This document shows, one piece after another, positions 1 through 5,730 of a stretch of DNA of 10,168 bases. Each line of letters starts with the position of its first letter. Within the stretch, counting starts at the first letter, position 1. Both the position numbers and the translations under genes were made by a program. The DNA is from Gammaproteobacteria bacterium (lineage in GTDB: Bacteria > Pseudomonadota > Gammaproteobacteria > Comchoanobacterales > Comchoanobacteraceae). The notes beneath the pieces are model-generated. The model saw only the letters and a program-made list of their open reading frames with translations. It was not told the DNA's origin and searched no databases. Location: NCBI GenBank assembly GCA_029243665.1, contig JAQWRO010000044.1, positions 1 to 10,168 of the forward strand, given 5' to 3'.

Positions 1-819
1 TGCCAGTCCTTTATGAGGCTCTCCAATAAGCCAGCCTTCAGCTGCTTCAAAGTTCATGACACAGGTTGGGCAGGCATGAATGCCCATTTTTTCTTCAAGA
101 CCACCACAATAAACAGTATTTCTAGTGCCATCAAGTTTGAACTTAGGCACTAAGAATAGGGAAATGCCTTTGCTACCTTCTGGCGCATCTGGGAGTTTAG
201 CCAATACTAAATGGACGATGTTATCAGTTAAGTCGTGTTCTCCGAAAGAAATCCAAATTTTAGTACCTGAAATTTTATAGTGATCTTCAAACACAGTTGC
301 TTTGGTTTTAATCAACCCTAAATCAGTCCCACAATGCGGCTCTGTCAGACACATGGTTCCAAACCATTCACCTGAAACAAGTTTAGCTAAATAATCCTTT
401 TTTAATTCATCACTGCCATATGCGAGTAAGGCATGAATGGCACCTTCAGTTAATCCAGGCCCCATGGTAAATGCATTGTTGGCAGAGGAGAGCATTTCAT
501 TGATCAAACAAGTCACTGCCAAAGGTGCTTCACCACCACCATACGCTTCAGGCATTGACATGGCCATAGCGCCCGTTTCTTTGAGTTTTTGATAGATGTG
601 ATGCGATGATTTGGGCATTTGAACTGAATGATTGTCAGGGTTGTAAACAAGCCCTTCTTGATCGCCTATTTTATTGGCAGGCCAATAATCATCTTGACAA
701 AATTTATTGATCCCATTGAAGATGGCTTCAACACTATCGCGGTCATAGACATCGTGTTGGTAGTCAAAAAGTTCTAATAAATCCATGTAAGTTTTAATTG
801 GCGCATTATAATTCAGCAT
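1..819 (-). CDS. Acyl-CoA dehydrogenase, DmdC/FadE-type (partial, N-terminal part)
   Basis: Flavoprotein expected to oxidise an acyl-CoA to the 2-enoyl-CoA and pass electrons to electron-transfer flavoprotein in the cytoplasm. The 273 codons seen hold the N-terminal extension of the long (about 600-residue) subfamily (MLNYNAPIKTYMDLL), the helical domain with MPEAYGGGEAP near residue 90, and the FAD/substrate segment MCLTEPHCGTDLG beginning at residue 156, followed by GTKIWISFGEHDLTDNIVHLVLAKLPD in the middle domain. The visible part ends at EKMGIHACPTCVMNFEAAEGW..GEPHKGLA, typical of the DmdC (methylmercaptopropionyl-CoA dehydrogenase) and related FadE group. The catalytic glutamate lies beyond the window, so substrate cannot be assigned. 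I chose the ATG at 819 because GGAG sits about 8 bases upstream and the family normally starts here; an in-frame ATG at 831 would add MENL and has its own AAGAG. The gene is divergent from the 909-1247 gene. Confidence 0.93.
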   Translation of the reverse strand, partial: MLNYNAPIKTYMDLLELFDYQHDVYDRDSVEAIFNGINKFCQDDYWPANKIGDQEGLVYNPDNHSVQMPKSSHHIYQKLKETGAMAMSMPEAYGGGEAPLAVTCLINEMLSSANNAFTMGPGLTEGAIHALLAYGSDELKKDYLAKLVSGEWFGTMCLTEPHCGTDLGLIKTKATVFEDHYKISGTKIWISFGEHDLTDNIVHLVLAKLPDAPEGSKGISLFLVPKFKLDGTRNTVYCGGLEEKMGIHACPTCVMNFEAAEGWLIGEPHKGLA

Positions 820-845
820 TAGATTCTCCATAATCTCTTAATATA

Positions 846-851
846 ATTATA
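846..851 (-). promoter_or_regulatory. Possible -10 box of the acyl-CoA dehydrogenase gene
   Basis: On the minus strand TATAAT occupies 851-846, inside a perfect 12-base palindrome ATATAATTATAT (841-852). It lies 26 bases upstream of the preferred ATG at 819. No convincing -35 hexamer is found 16-18 bases further upstream, so the call rests on the -10 box alone; the palindrome could equally be an operator or chance in A+T-rich DNA. Confidence 0.3.
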
Positions 852-858
852 TGCAATT

Positions 859-887
859 TTTACAAATTTGCCTTTTTGGTCTAAAAT
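859..887 (+). promoter_or_regulatory. Sigma-70-type promoter for the 909-1247 gene
   Basis: TTTACA at 859-864 and TAAAAT at 882-887 are separated by exactly 17 bases, close to the TTGACA/TATAAT consensus. Transcription would start near 894, giving a leader of about 15 bases that contains the purine-rich AAGAGGAG just before the ATG at 909. The divergent acyl-CoA dehydrogenase promoter must share this interval. Confidence 0.65.
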
Positions 888-908
888 TAATAATAAGAGG
901 AGATAATT

Positions 909-1247
909 ATGGCTGATAATTTTGATATACAAGGCATTATTAAAAAAGTAAGGGTGTCTATTAATCCTGAGTTAGGGATTCCGGCTGACGAACAAGAAAA
1001 TCCTGTGAATTACAGAATCATTCGTTTAAGAAAACTCGTTAAAGAAACTATGACAGCTCAAAAAGCATTGACTGCCGAGCTTTCAAAGATCGAGTCAAAT
1101 CTACTAGGCCTTTTAGAAGAGCTTAATCCTGATTTAGAGCTTGAAGATGAAAAAGATCTAAAAGCTGCTGCTGATAAAGCAGAAGCTAAAACAGATAAAG
1201 AAGCACCAAAAGCTGAAGAGCCTAAAGAAGAGGACAAAAAGGAATAA
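909..1247 (+). CDS. Small charged coiled-coil protein, unknown function
   Basis: I do not recognise this 112-residue protein. It has no signal peptide or membrane segment, so it is predicted cytoplasmic. Residues 1-37 include VRVSINPELGIPADEQENPVN. Residues about 38-75 form a heptad-like amphipathic helix (YRIIRLRKLVKETMTAQK, then AELSKIESNLLGLLEELNP) likely to be a coiled coil. From about residue 78 the chain is almost only K, E, A, D and P, ending KEEDKKE, and is probably disordered. The start is supported by a strong Shine-Dalgarno AGAGGAG six bases upstream and a near-consensus promoter. It is a single-gene transcript closed by a terminator at its stop codon. It could be a small structural, adaptor or chaperone-like protein, but nothing seen decides this. 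Confidence 0.85.
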   Translation: MADNFDIQGIIKKVRVSINPELGIPADEQENPVNYRIIRLRKLVKETMTAQKALTAELSKIESNLLGLLEELNPDLELEDEKDLKAAADKAEAKTDKEAPKAEEPKEEDKKE

Positions 1248-1278
1248 AAAAAGTCATATCTTTATATGACTTTTTTTT
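1246..1278. terminator. Bidirectional intrinsic terminator
   Basis: Seven A (1246-1252), a perfect 7-bp stem GTCATAT (1253-1259) / ATATGAC (1264-1270) with loop CTTT, then eight T (1271-1278). The A-run and T-run make it usable from both sides, which fits its place between the convergent genes ending at 1247 and 1304. The A-run begins within the TAA stop codon of the plus-strand gene. Confidence 0.9.
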
Positions 1279-1303
1279 AATCTTTTTCTTATTCAACGTT
1301 TAA

Positions 1304-2362
1304 CTATTTTTTTGGTCCTTTTGGTCCTTTTGATCCTTTTTCTGCTTTTAACTTTGGAGACTCTGCGTCTTTATTAAACATACTGATTATACTTGAGACT
1401 TTTCTAGGACTTTTATTTTGGTTGCTATCTGAGCTGGTAGTATTTTTGCTAGTAGCGCTACTACTAGGGCTTGCACTTCTGTAACTTTTTGATTTAAGCC
1501 TGTCATTACGTTTACTATCATCAGTAGAATTCTCATCTGTTGTGTAACCTGTAGAATCTGTAGTTAAGCTACTTATAGTGCTTCTATCGCTACTTACAGA
1601 CTCGTCTGGGCTTGATGGTCTTGATGTTGATCTCTTTTTTAGTTGTTGCTTCAATTCTTTGTCCATAGTAGACGGATTATATTCTCTTTTATCAATTAAA
1701 TGAGTATCTAGAGTTGCTGCAAGTGTCTTGCGTAGATGTCTAGTTTGTTTATTTTCAGTAGGTTTTATAAATTCCTCTAAATAGCTAGGTGCAACCGCTT
1801 GAATTAGATATTCCCAGGATGAACATTTATCATTTTTTGCTAATTTACTAATCAAATTTTTATCGTTTCTCTCATGTTGATATTTATTTGATTTACTTTC
1901 ATCTAAATTTTTTAAAACACCAACTGCTTCATCATAAAAATCTTCAAATGATTGTGCGTATTTTTTGTCACTATTTAGTCTTTGCAGTGGATTGACTTCT
2001 AGATTTATTTTAGTGTTATAGCAAATTTGGTCATACCATACATTAAACATATTCATTGTATCTAAAATAATGTACTTAAAAGCTGTAGGAGTACCGTCGT
2101 TTTCGGATTTTAAAAATACATCGTTATAAGCACCGTCTTTAAATAATGGATCTTGTTGTGGATTTTCTGCAAATGTTTCATACCTTTTTATAAGTACATT
2201 ATTGAATTGTTGTTCCAAATTTAAAACTTTGTTAAGCTTATCTGGACTGAAACCCTTAATTGATTGATCACCAATATCATACTTACTCAATTCTTTTAAG
2301 TTTGTTTCAAATTTTTTATAAATCGTCTGGTATTTTATATATTGTTCTTTTAAATTTTGCAT
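1304..2362 (-). CDS. Unknown protein with Ser/Thr-rich, Lys/Arg-rich C-terminal tail; effector-like
   Basis: A 352-residue protein I do not recognise. Residues 1 to about 235 are a helical, polar, soluble-looking domain (MQNLKEQYIKYQTIYKKFET; later YIILDTMNMFNVWYDQICYN and SWEYLIQAVAPSYLEEFIKP) with no signal peptide or membrane segment. From about 240 onward it changes to a disordered tail rich in S, T, D, K and R (KKRSTSRPSSPDESVSSDRS) with several Ser-Pro sites including KSPRK, then VSSIISMFNKD (motif at 326-332) and a terminal basic repeat KGSKGPKGPKK. Such tails are unusual for bacterial housekeeping proteins and resemble substrates of eukaryotic kinases, so a secreted effector is a reasonable guess only. 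The ATG is preceded by AAGAAG and an extended -10 promoter. The gene appears monocistronic between terminators and shares the ISMF(N/S)KD motif with the next gene upstream. Confidence 0.85.
   Translation of the reverse strand: MQNLKEQYIKYQTIYKKFETNLKELSKYDIGDQSIKGFSPDKLNKVLNLEQQFNNVLIKRYETFAENPQQDPLFKDGAYNDVFLKSENDGTPTAFKYIILDTMNMFNVWYDQICYNTKINLEVNPLQRLNSDKKYAQSFEDFYDEAVGVLKNLDESKSNKYQHERNDKNLISKLAKNDKCSSWEYLIQAVAPSYLEEFIKPTENKQTRHLRKTLAATLDTHLIDKREYNPSTMDKELKQQLKKRSTSRPSSPDESVSSDRSTISSLTTDSTGYTTDENSTDDSKRNDRLKSKSYRSASPSSSATSKNTTSSDSNQNKSPRKVSSIISMFNKDAESPKLKAEKGSKGPKGPKK
1314..1340. repeat. Three tandem 9-base units encoding GPK/GSK repeats
   Basis: Plus-strand units GGTCCTTTT (1314-1322), GGTCCTTTT (1323-1331) and GATCCTTTT (1332-1340) lie at the 3' end of the preceding minus-strand gene and encode K-G-S-K-G-P-K-G-P-K. 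Two units are identical and one differs by one base, so the tail probably grew by slippage or short duplication. Confidence 0.85.
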
Positions 2363-2386
2363 ATTTTTTCTTCTTATTTTATTTAT

Positions 2387-2395
2387 ATTATAGCA
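2387..2395 (-). promoter_or_regulatory. Extended -10 promoter of the 352-residue gene
   Basis: On the minus strand TGCTATAAT (2395-2387) matches the extended -10 consensus TGnTATAAT perfectly. Transcription would start near 2380, about 18 bases ahead of the ATG at 2362, leaving room for the AAGAAG ribosome binding site. The expected -35 position (about 2410-2415) reads AAACGA and is weak, as is usual for extended -10 promoters. Confidence 0.6.
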
Positions 2396-2470
2396 TTATT
2401 TGTTAGCAATCGTTTGGCTCAATACTCTAAAGGTCATTTTGATATGATACGTACAAGGTCCTATAAAATT

Positions 2471-2504
2471 AAAAAAGTGAGTATGTTTGACCAACATACT
2501 CACT
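2471..2504 (-). terminator. Intrinsic terminator of the 169-residue gene
   Basis: A perfect 12-bp stem AGTGAGTATGTT (2476-2487) / AACATACTCACT (2493-2504) with a 5-base loop. Read on the minus strand it is followed by TTTTTT (complement of 2471-2476; the last base also closes the stem), so it terminates transcripts coming from the gene that ends at 2528. There is no T-run on the plus strand. It separates the two unknown genes into different transcripts. Confidence 0.85.
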
Positions 2505-2527
2505 AAGTTAGGGATTGTTCTTTGTTA

Positions 2528-3037
2528 CTAGTTAAATGATTTAACACTATTAGTGTCTTTATCACTAACATTTTCATGATCCGTATGACCTAATGAACTA
2601 TTTTCAGAGTTGTTGTAATCTTTGCTAAACATGCTGATTGTCGGAAGTGTATCAAGCATTTTTTTTGTTAAAGGTGCTGATGGCTCATTTTGTTGATTAT
2701 CACGCTCAATCAATTTAGAAATTGGTGGAAGGATTCGCATTATGTTTATACCGTCCTTAATAGTGCCATCCCCGAACTTTGTAATATTATCAACAGCTTT
2801 TTTTATGTCGTTTTGCCATGCGCTGCGTGCATGATCCAGTAAGAATGTCATTTCTTGAGTAGTTAATGATGGCTCCTCCACATAAATTTTTATTAAATCA
2901 TTTGCTGTTTTATTATCTTTCCCTTTGATGACTTTAAGTAATTCCATGATGTCATTTGGTAACTTTTCAAGTTCTTGTTTGCGATCATTAAGGTTGTTTA
3001 GTAGTTTACTATCTGATGGATTGAATTTTCTTATCAT
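2528..3037 (-). CDS. Unknown 169-residue protein sharing a C-terminal motif with the neighbouring gene
   Basis: I do not recognise this protein. Residues 1 to about 100 are predicted helical and polar (LLNNLNDRKQELEKLPNDIM; SLTTQEMTFLLDHARSAWQ; DIKKAVDNITKFGDGTIKDG), with no signal peptide and no clear membrane span. The C-terminal part has LPTISMFSKD (motif ISMFSKD at 134-140) followed by a 29-residue polar tail rich in N, S, D and H. The same heptapeptide pattern occurs as ISMFNKD near the end of the 352-residue protein encoded just downstream, and the DNA coding for it is also similar. The ATG is preceded by AAGAAGAG, a good Shine-Dalgarno sequence. A strong hairpin terminator follows the stop codon. 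Base composition is visibly more A+T-rich than uvrB. A secreted effector is possible but unproven. Confidence 0.82.
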   Translation of the reverse strand: MIRKFNPSDSKLLNNLNDRKQELEKLPNDIMELLKVIKGKDNKTANDLIKIYVEEPSLTTQEMTFLLDHARSAWQNDIKKAVDNITKFGDGTIKDGINIMRILPPISKLIERDNQQNEPSAPLTKKMLDTLPTISMFSKDYNNSENSSLGHTDHENVSDKDTNSVKSFN

Positions 3038-3067
3038 AATTTACTCTTCTTTTATTTTTATCTTACT

Positions 3068-3096
3068 TTTATGATAACGCATGAAGCTTAAGGCAA
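3068..3096 (-). promoter_or_regulatory. Possible promoter of the 169-residue gene
   Basis: On the minus strand TTGCCT (3096-3091) and CATAAA (3073-3068) are separated by 17 bases and lie about 30 bases upstream of the ATG at 3037. Each hexamer has about four matches to consensus, so this is a moderate-to-weak prediction. Confidence 0.35.
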
Positions 3097-3156
3097 CATT
3101 AACATTATTTATAGTTGTGGTAATTAACGATTGATAAAATCAATGATAGATTAAAG

Positions 3157-3615
3157 TTAATGATGTTGGTTTAAAAGATGGATTATTTTGTGGTGATTGG
3201 GTTGTGTGAGCGGTGAAAACCACTGGATAAGATTGCCTTCATGGTCAAAGATGAATTTATAAAAATTCCAGCGTGGATAACCAAAAAATGAGACTTGGGT
3301 TTGTAGCCATTGATAAAATGGATGAGGGTTATGTTTAATGCCTAGGCATGCTGTCACAGGAAATGAAATTTGGTATTTATCTTTAAGTGTACATACCAAT
3401 GCTTCTGATGAGCCAGGTTCTTGTTGCCCAAAATCATTTGAAGGTGTTGCAAGTACTTGTTTGCCAGCACGATGTAGTGCTTCTAAGCCATGTAATTGCT
3501 TATTAAAGCCACATAAAGTAGCTGTGTTGCAGACTAGAAAAGGCTTACCTTTAAAGTTCGATAAATCGATGGTTTGATTGTTGAGGGTTTTGAAATGAAA
3601 GGTATGCGCTGACAT
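3157..3615 (-). CDS. Glutathione peroxidase family protein (thiol peroxidase)
   Basis: Cytoplasmic thioredoxin-fold peroxidase expected to reduce hydrogen peroxide or lipid hydroperoxides with glutathione or thioredoxin. With the ATG at 3615 it has 152 residues, slightly shorter than the usual 158-183, with the shortening around LEALHRAGKQVLATPSNDFG. The family active site is complete: peroxidatic cysteine C35 in NTATLCGF, Q65 in FGQQEPGS, and W116-N117 in RWNFYKF. C75 aligns with the cysteine of the family's helix-2 segment and may be a resolving residue; C29 and C90 are extra cysteines. The open frame extends to a TTG at 3630, but the ATG at 3615 gives the usual N-terminus and has a weak AGAGAT just upstream. 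The gene follows the merT-like gene by only 21 bases, with no terminator between, so it is probably the last cistron of that operon. Confidence 0.9.
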   Translation of the reverse strand: MSAHTFHFKTLNNQTIDLSNFKGKPFLVCNTATLCGFNKQLHGLEALHRAGKQVLATPSNDFGQQEPGSSEALVCTLKDKYQISFPVTACLGIKHNPHPFYQWLQTQVSFFGYPRWNFYKFIFDHEGNLIQWFSPLTQPNHHKIIHLLNQHH

Positions 3616-3636
3616 ATCTCTATCATACAAATATAT

Positions 3637-4008
3637 TTAGATAAAATAAATCAGCAAGTATTTAAATATAAACCCAATGATGAAAATGATTAAGGTCAAT
3701 AACCAAATAACCTTGGCATAGGTTTGTTTAGATTGACATTGTTTAAGGTTGTCTAGCGTACATGAATCTGGTTGATAAAAAAGTATGTATCCAGATGTGG
3801 ATAAAAATATAAATGTTAATATGAAAAAATAAATGGCATGTTCAGAAATCCATATTAACCATGGTAAATGGCTTAATAAACCAGCCATTACACTGCCTAA
3901 GCCTAGACTTACAAGGATGATGGGTAGGGCACAGCAAAAAAGGGTTGTCAGTGAAGCAACGAAGCCAGAAAACATTAACCACGGTTTTATTTTTTTCATC
4001 TTGCTCAT
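3637..4008 (-). CDS. MerT-like inner-membrane metal transporter
   Basis: A 123-residue protein with three predicted membrane helices (about 12-40, 50-78 and 98-122), the MerT architecture. MerT-type carriers take metal from a periplasmic binding protein and move it to the cytoplasm. Helix 1 carries a vicinal cysteine pair C25-C26 in TLFCCALPIILVSLGLG, the hallmark of MerT. A second pair, C83 and C91, lies in the loop before helix 3, matching the position of MerT's second pair. Its ATG overlaps the stop codon of the HMA-domain gene by four bases (ATGA), indicating translational coupling and a joint role. No MerA or MerR gene is seen, so mercury specificity is not established; copper or another soft metal is possible. 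Confidence 0.8.
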   Translation of the reverse strand: MSKMKKIKPWLMFSGFVASLTTLFCCALPIILVSLGLGSVMAGLLSHLPWLIWISEHAIYFFILTFIFLSTSGYILFYQPDSCTLDNLKQCQSKQTYAKVIWLLTLIIFIIGFIFKYLLIYFI

Positions 4009-4274
4009 CGCTCTATTTTTAAGACAAGTAAACCTTGGTTCTTAACAATGTTTTTAATTTCTTGATCAGATAATGTTTTACTTTGTTTAAGGTCTAGGTT
4101 GATTTTTTTAGTTTTTAAATCGATATCAACTGATTTAACATTAGCATTGTTTTTGAATGCAGTCTCCATTGTGCTGGCACAAAAATCACAAACCATCCCT
4201 TTGACTTGAATTTTGATGTCACTCGCAAATGCTGTATTTACAAGCATCATAATCATAATTAAAAACTTAAACAT
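4005..4274 (-). CDS. Periplasmic HMA-domain (MerP-like) metal-binding protein
   Basis: An 89-residue protein with a signal peptide (MFKFLIMIMMLVNTAFA, predicted cleavage after A17) and a single heavy-metal-associated ferredoxin-like domain. The metal site is C29-x-x-C32 in VKGMVCDFCAST, a variant of the usual GMTCxxC. The rest follows the HMA pattern: VKSVDIDLKTKKINLDL for strands 2-3 and a final strand LLVLKIER. MerP-like proteins bind a soft metal ion in the periplasm and hand it to MerT, which fits the four-base overlap with the merT-like gene. The start has a strong Shine-Dalgarno AAGAGG seven bases upstream. It lies 40 bases after the predicted outer-membrane gene on the same strand. Confidence 0.85.
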   Translation of the reverse strand: MFKFLIMIMMLVNTAFASDIKIQVKGMVCDFCASTMETAFKNNANVKSVDIDLKTKKINLDLKQSKTLSDQEIKNIVKNQGLLVLKIER

Positions 4275-4314
4275 AAAAAAACCTCTTAATAAAAATTTGA
4301 CGAACTATCTATAC

Positions 4315-4944
4315 TCAAAAGCGTAAGACCCAGTTAAAGAGTAGACGATGATCAGAGCTATAACCTATTTCTACAAGTTTTGTGCCTTTAAATAGGCGAA
4401 CCAAAGGCGTTAAGATAAACGTATCACCTGAATAATTAGGTTGATGAGAAAGTTCTAACATCAGCCATGTGTGTAGATCTCCATAATCACCAATATAGGG
4501 TGCAACACCTAAACGGGCTGATTGTTGAAATTGATCCATGATATGACCATTTGATCTATATAATTTTGCATCATAAGATGTAAAAATACTTTGTGTTTCA
4601 TAATCTCCCGCTAGATTAACTAGAGCATAGATGTCATGTTGACTGGATTGTTCTGCATCACCAAAGGCTGTTTTAAAATATAAATTACCTTGGGCATGAA
4701 GGTAATGCCAGCGATGGATTAAGTAGTTAAGCTGGATGCCATTTAAATCTATGTCATCATTACGATAATGTTCCCAAATATACCCAATTGAATAAGTGTA
4801 ATGTGGGGTGTAATGAATGTGGATGTTATGTTTGATCGGACCATTGTTTTGCATAACAGTAGTGCCGCCTGAATACGAAATTGGCCTACCTATGGCATGC
4901 GTCTGTATTAGTAAAAACGTAAATAAGAGTAAGGTTCGTAGCAT
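4315..4944 (-). CDS. Predicted outer-membrane beta-barrel protein, His/Tyr-rich, unknown
   Basis: A 209-residue protein not assigned to a named family. It has a signal peptide (MLRTLLLFTFLLIQTHA, likely cleavage after A17). The mature chain alternates polar and aromatic residues as in amphipathic strands (HNIHIHYTPHYTYSIGYIW; YLHAQGNLYFKTAFGD; LVRLFKGTKLVEIGYSSD) and ends in WVLRF, the aromatic C-terminus recognised by the BAM assembly machinery. Histidines are frequent, especially in the first strand region. Its position ahead of the HMA/MerP-like and MerT-like genes suggests a part in metal entry or binding at the outer membrane, which is inference. The ATG lies only 11 bases after the CCA of tRNA-Asn and has no real Shine-Dalgarno sequence (TTTAAGCT precedes it), so its mRNA would be released by tRNA 3' processing or start inside the tRNA gene. 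Confidence 0.8.
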   Translation of the reverse strand: MLRTLLLFTFLLIQTHAIGRPISYSGGTTVMQNNGPIKHNIHIHYTPHYTYSIGYIWEHYRNDDIDLNGIQLNYLIHRWHYLHAQGNLYFKTAFGDAEQSSQHDIYALVNLAGDYETQSIFTSYDAKLYRSNGHIMDQFQQSARLGVAPYIGDYGDLHTWLMLELSHQPNYSGDTFILTPLVRLFKGTKLVEIGYSSDHRLLFNWVLRF

Positions 4945-4955
4945 AGCTTAAAGAA

Positions 4956-5030
<75 letters not shown>

Positions 5031-5039
5031 ATAAAACTT

Positions 5040-5068
5040 ATTCTGAACGAAGTTGGTCCTAAGGTCAA
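5040..5068 (-). promoter_or_regulatory. Promoter of tRNA-Asn and probably the downstream operon
   Basis: On the minus strand TTGACC (5068-5063) and CAGAAT (5045-5040) are 17 bases apart. Transcription would start near 5033, just ahead of the tRNA 5' end at 5030. As there is no gap for another promoter between the tRNA and the 4944 start, this is the best candidate for driving the four protein genes that follow. Confidence 0.6.
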
Positions 5069-5084
5069 GCAAAAATCATCAAAG

Positions 5085-5396
5085 TTAAAATAATAATTCG
5101 TTGAATTTATTTCTTTGACTTAGGTCTGATTGTTTTTGTTGGGTATCAGCATTTTTAAGCAAACTTGCTAATTGTGATTCATCTAAATCATGAGCATCAT
5201 CACCATAAATATACCAATAACCGGCGAAGTCTTGATAAAGGTAAACAGTGTCATCGTCGCCTGAAAAATGATAAGTCATTTGAGGGCAATCTGTTTGTTT
5301 GCCGACACAATTCTGGGTGTGTTTGGCGGACTTGCTTTCTACCCCGTAACAAAAACCGATCGTAATGAGTGTTATCAATGTTGTTTTTTTTATCAT
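5085..5396 (-). CDS. Small predicted secreted protein, unknown
   Basis: A 103-residue protein I do not recognise. It has a signal peptide (MIKKTTLITLITIGFCYGVES) with a cysteine at 16, but the residue before it is F, so a lipobox is not supported. The mature part has two cysteines in QNCVGKQTDCPQ, which could form a disulfide, then an acidic aromatic stretch (HFSGDDDTVYLYQDFAGYWY) and a polar helical end. It is predicted periplasmic or exported. No Shine-Dalgarno sequence precedes the ATG, while a perfect TATAAT ends six bases before it, so the message may be leaderless. It ends about 17 bases before the tRNA-Asn promoter with no hairpin terminator in between. It is divergent from the 5473-5703 gene. 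Confidence 0.75.
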   Translation of the reverse strand: MIKKTTLITLITIGFCYGVESKSAKHTQNCVGKQTDCPQMTYHFSGDDDTVYLYQDFAGYWYIYGDDAHDLDESQLASLLKNADTQQKQSDLSQRNKFNELLF

Positions 5397-5402
5397 ATTT
5401 TA

Positions 5403-5408
5403 ATTATA
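5403..5408 (-). promoter_or_regulatory. -10 box (TATAAT) directly upstream of the 5085-5396 gene
   Basis: Minus-strand TATAAT (5408-5403) is followed by TAAAAT and then the ATG at 5396, so the predicted start point falls at or within about one base of the start codon. The -35 region (around 5426-5431, AGCCAC) is poor, which lowers confidence. Confidence 0.4.
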
Positions 5409-5409
5409 G

Positions 5410-5448
5410 CTTAAATTACGGTAGTGTGGCTTTTCATGACTTAAATTA
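5410..5448. repeat. 9-base direct repeat spaced 30 bases, possible operator
   Basis: CTTAAATTA occurs at 5410-5418 and again at 5440-5448, start to start 30 bases or about three helical turns, between two divergent promoters. The flanks also form an imperfect inverted repeat AGCTTAAATTA (5408-5418) / TAAATTAAGCT (5442-5452). This could bind a dimeric regulator, but A+T richness makes chance plausible. Confidence 0.3.
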
Positions 5449-5472
5449 AGCTAAAGATTTAGGGAGATGAAA

Positions 5473-5703
5473 ATGATGTTAAAGTTTATAATGATCTTAA
5501 TTTATGGCCTATTAATTCAGGTCTATGTTTATGCAGATACACCTATGAAGGAGATCCGGTCACATCTTGAGCAGATCAATACACTGATGGGGGAAGCCAG
5601 TCAAAGTGAATTCTCACAATGGGGCAGTTGGGTTAGAAATATAGTCAGAAAAGACAAACAAAATACAAAAAAGTGGCTAAAAGAAAAAATTGACCACTGT
5701 TGA
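5473..5703 (+). CDS. Small predicted exported protein, unknown
   Basis: A 76-residue protein from the ATG at 5473 that I do not recognise. An N-terminal hydrophobic segment (MLKFIMILIYGLLIQVYVYA) reads as a signal peptide with likely cleavage after YADT or YA; the mature part of about 55 residues is a charged helix (MKEIRSHLEQINTLMGEAS) then a Trp-containing, Lys-rich end (WGSWVRNIVRKDKQNTKKWL) with one terminal cysteine. Small size, a basic end and export are compatible with a periplasmic or toxin-like peptide, but this is a guess. The frame has ATGs at 5467, 5473 and 5476; the Shine-Dalgarno AGGGAG (5461-5466) touches the first but is 6 and 9 bases from the others, so 5473 or 5476 is preferred. 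Its stop codon lies inside a hairpin, four bases from the convergent aspC-like gene. Confidence 0.7.
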   Translation: MMLKFIMILIYGLLIQVYVYADTPMKEIRSHLEQINTLMGEASQSEFSQWGSWVRNIVRKDKQNTKKWLKEKIDHC

Positions 5704-5730
5704 TGGGTTAACCATCAGCTAGGCGGTCAA
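5684..5730 (-). terminator. Probable intrinsic terminator of the aspartate aminotransferase gene
   Basis: On the minus strand an outer stem TTGACC (5730-5725) / GGTCAA (5695-5690) encloses an inner stem TGATGG (5717-5712) / CCATCA (5706-5701) with a 5-base loop, followed at once by TTTTTT (5689-5684). The aminotransferase stop codon (5710-5708) lies in the inner loop, and the T-run lies in the 3' coding part of the opposite gene. The internal loops make it weaker than a classic terminator. Confidence 0.55.

Noticed and set aside
3130..3144. Hairpin ATTGAT-AAA-ATCAAT after the GPx gene as a terminator
   Set aside because: The stem is only six A+T-rich pairs with a 3-base loop and has no T-run on the minus strand.
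3616..3630. TTG start adding five residues to the GPx-family protein
   Set aside because: The ATG at 3615 gives the usual family N-terminus; the extension is not conserved-looking and would leave only six bases to the upstream stop.
3338..4045. Plus-strand open frames at 3338-3577 and 3833-4045
   Set aside because: They run antisense to the clear GPx and MerT-like genes, lack ribosome binding sites and show no recognisable protein.
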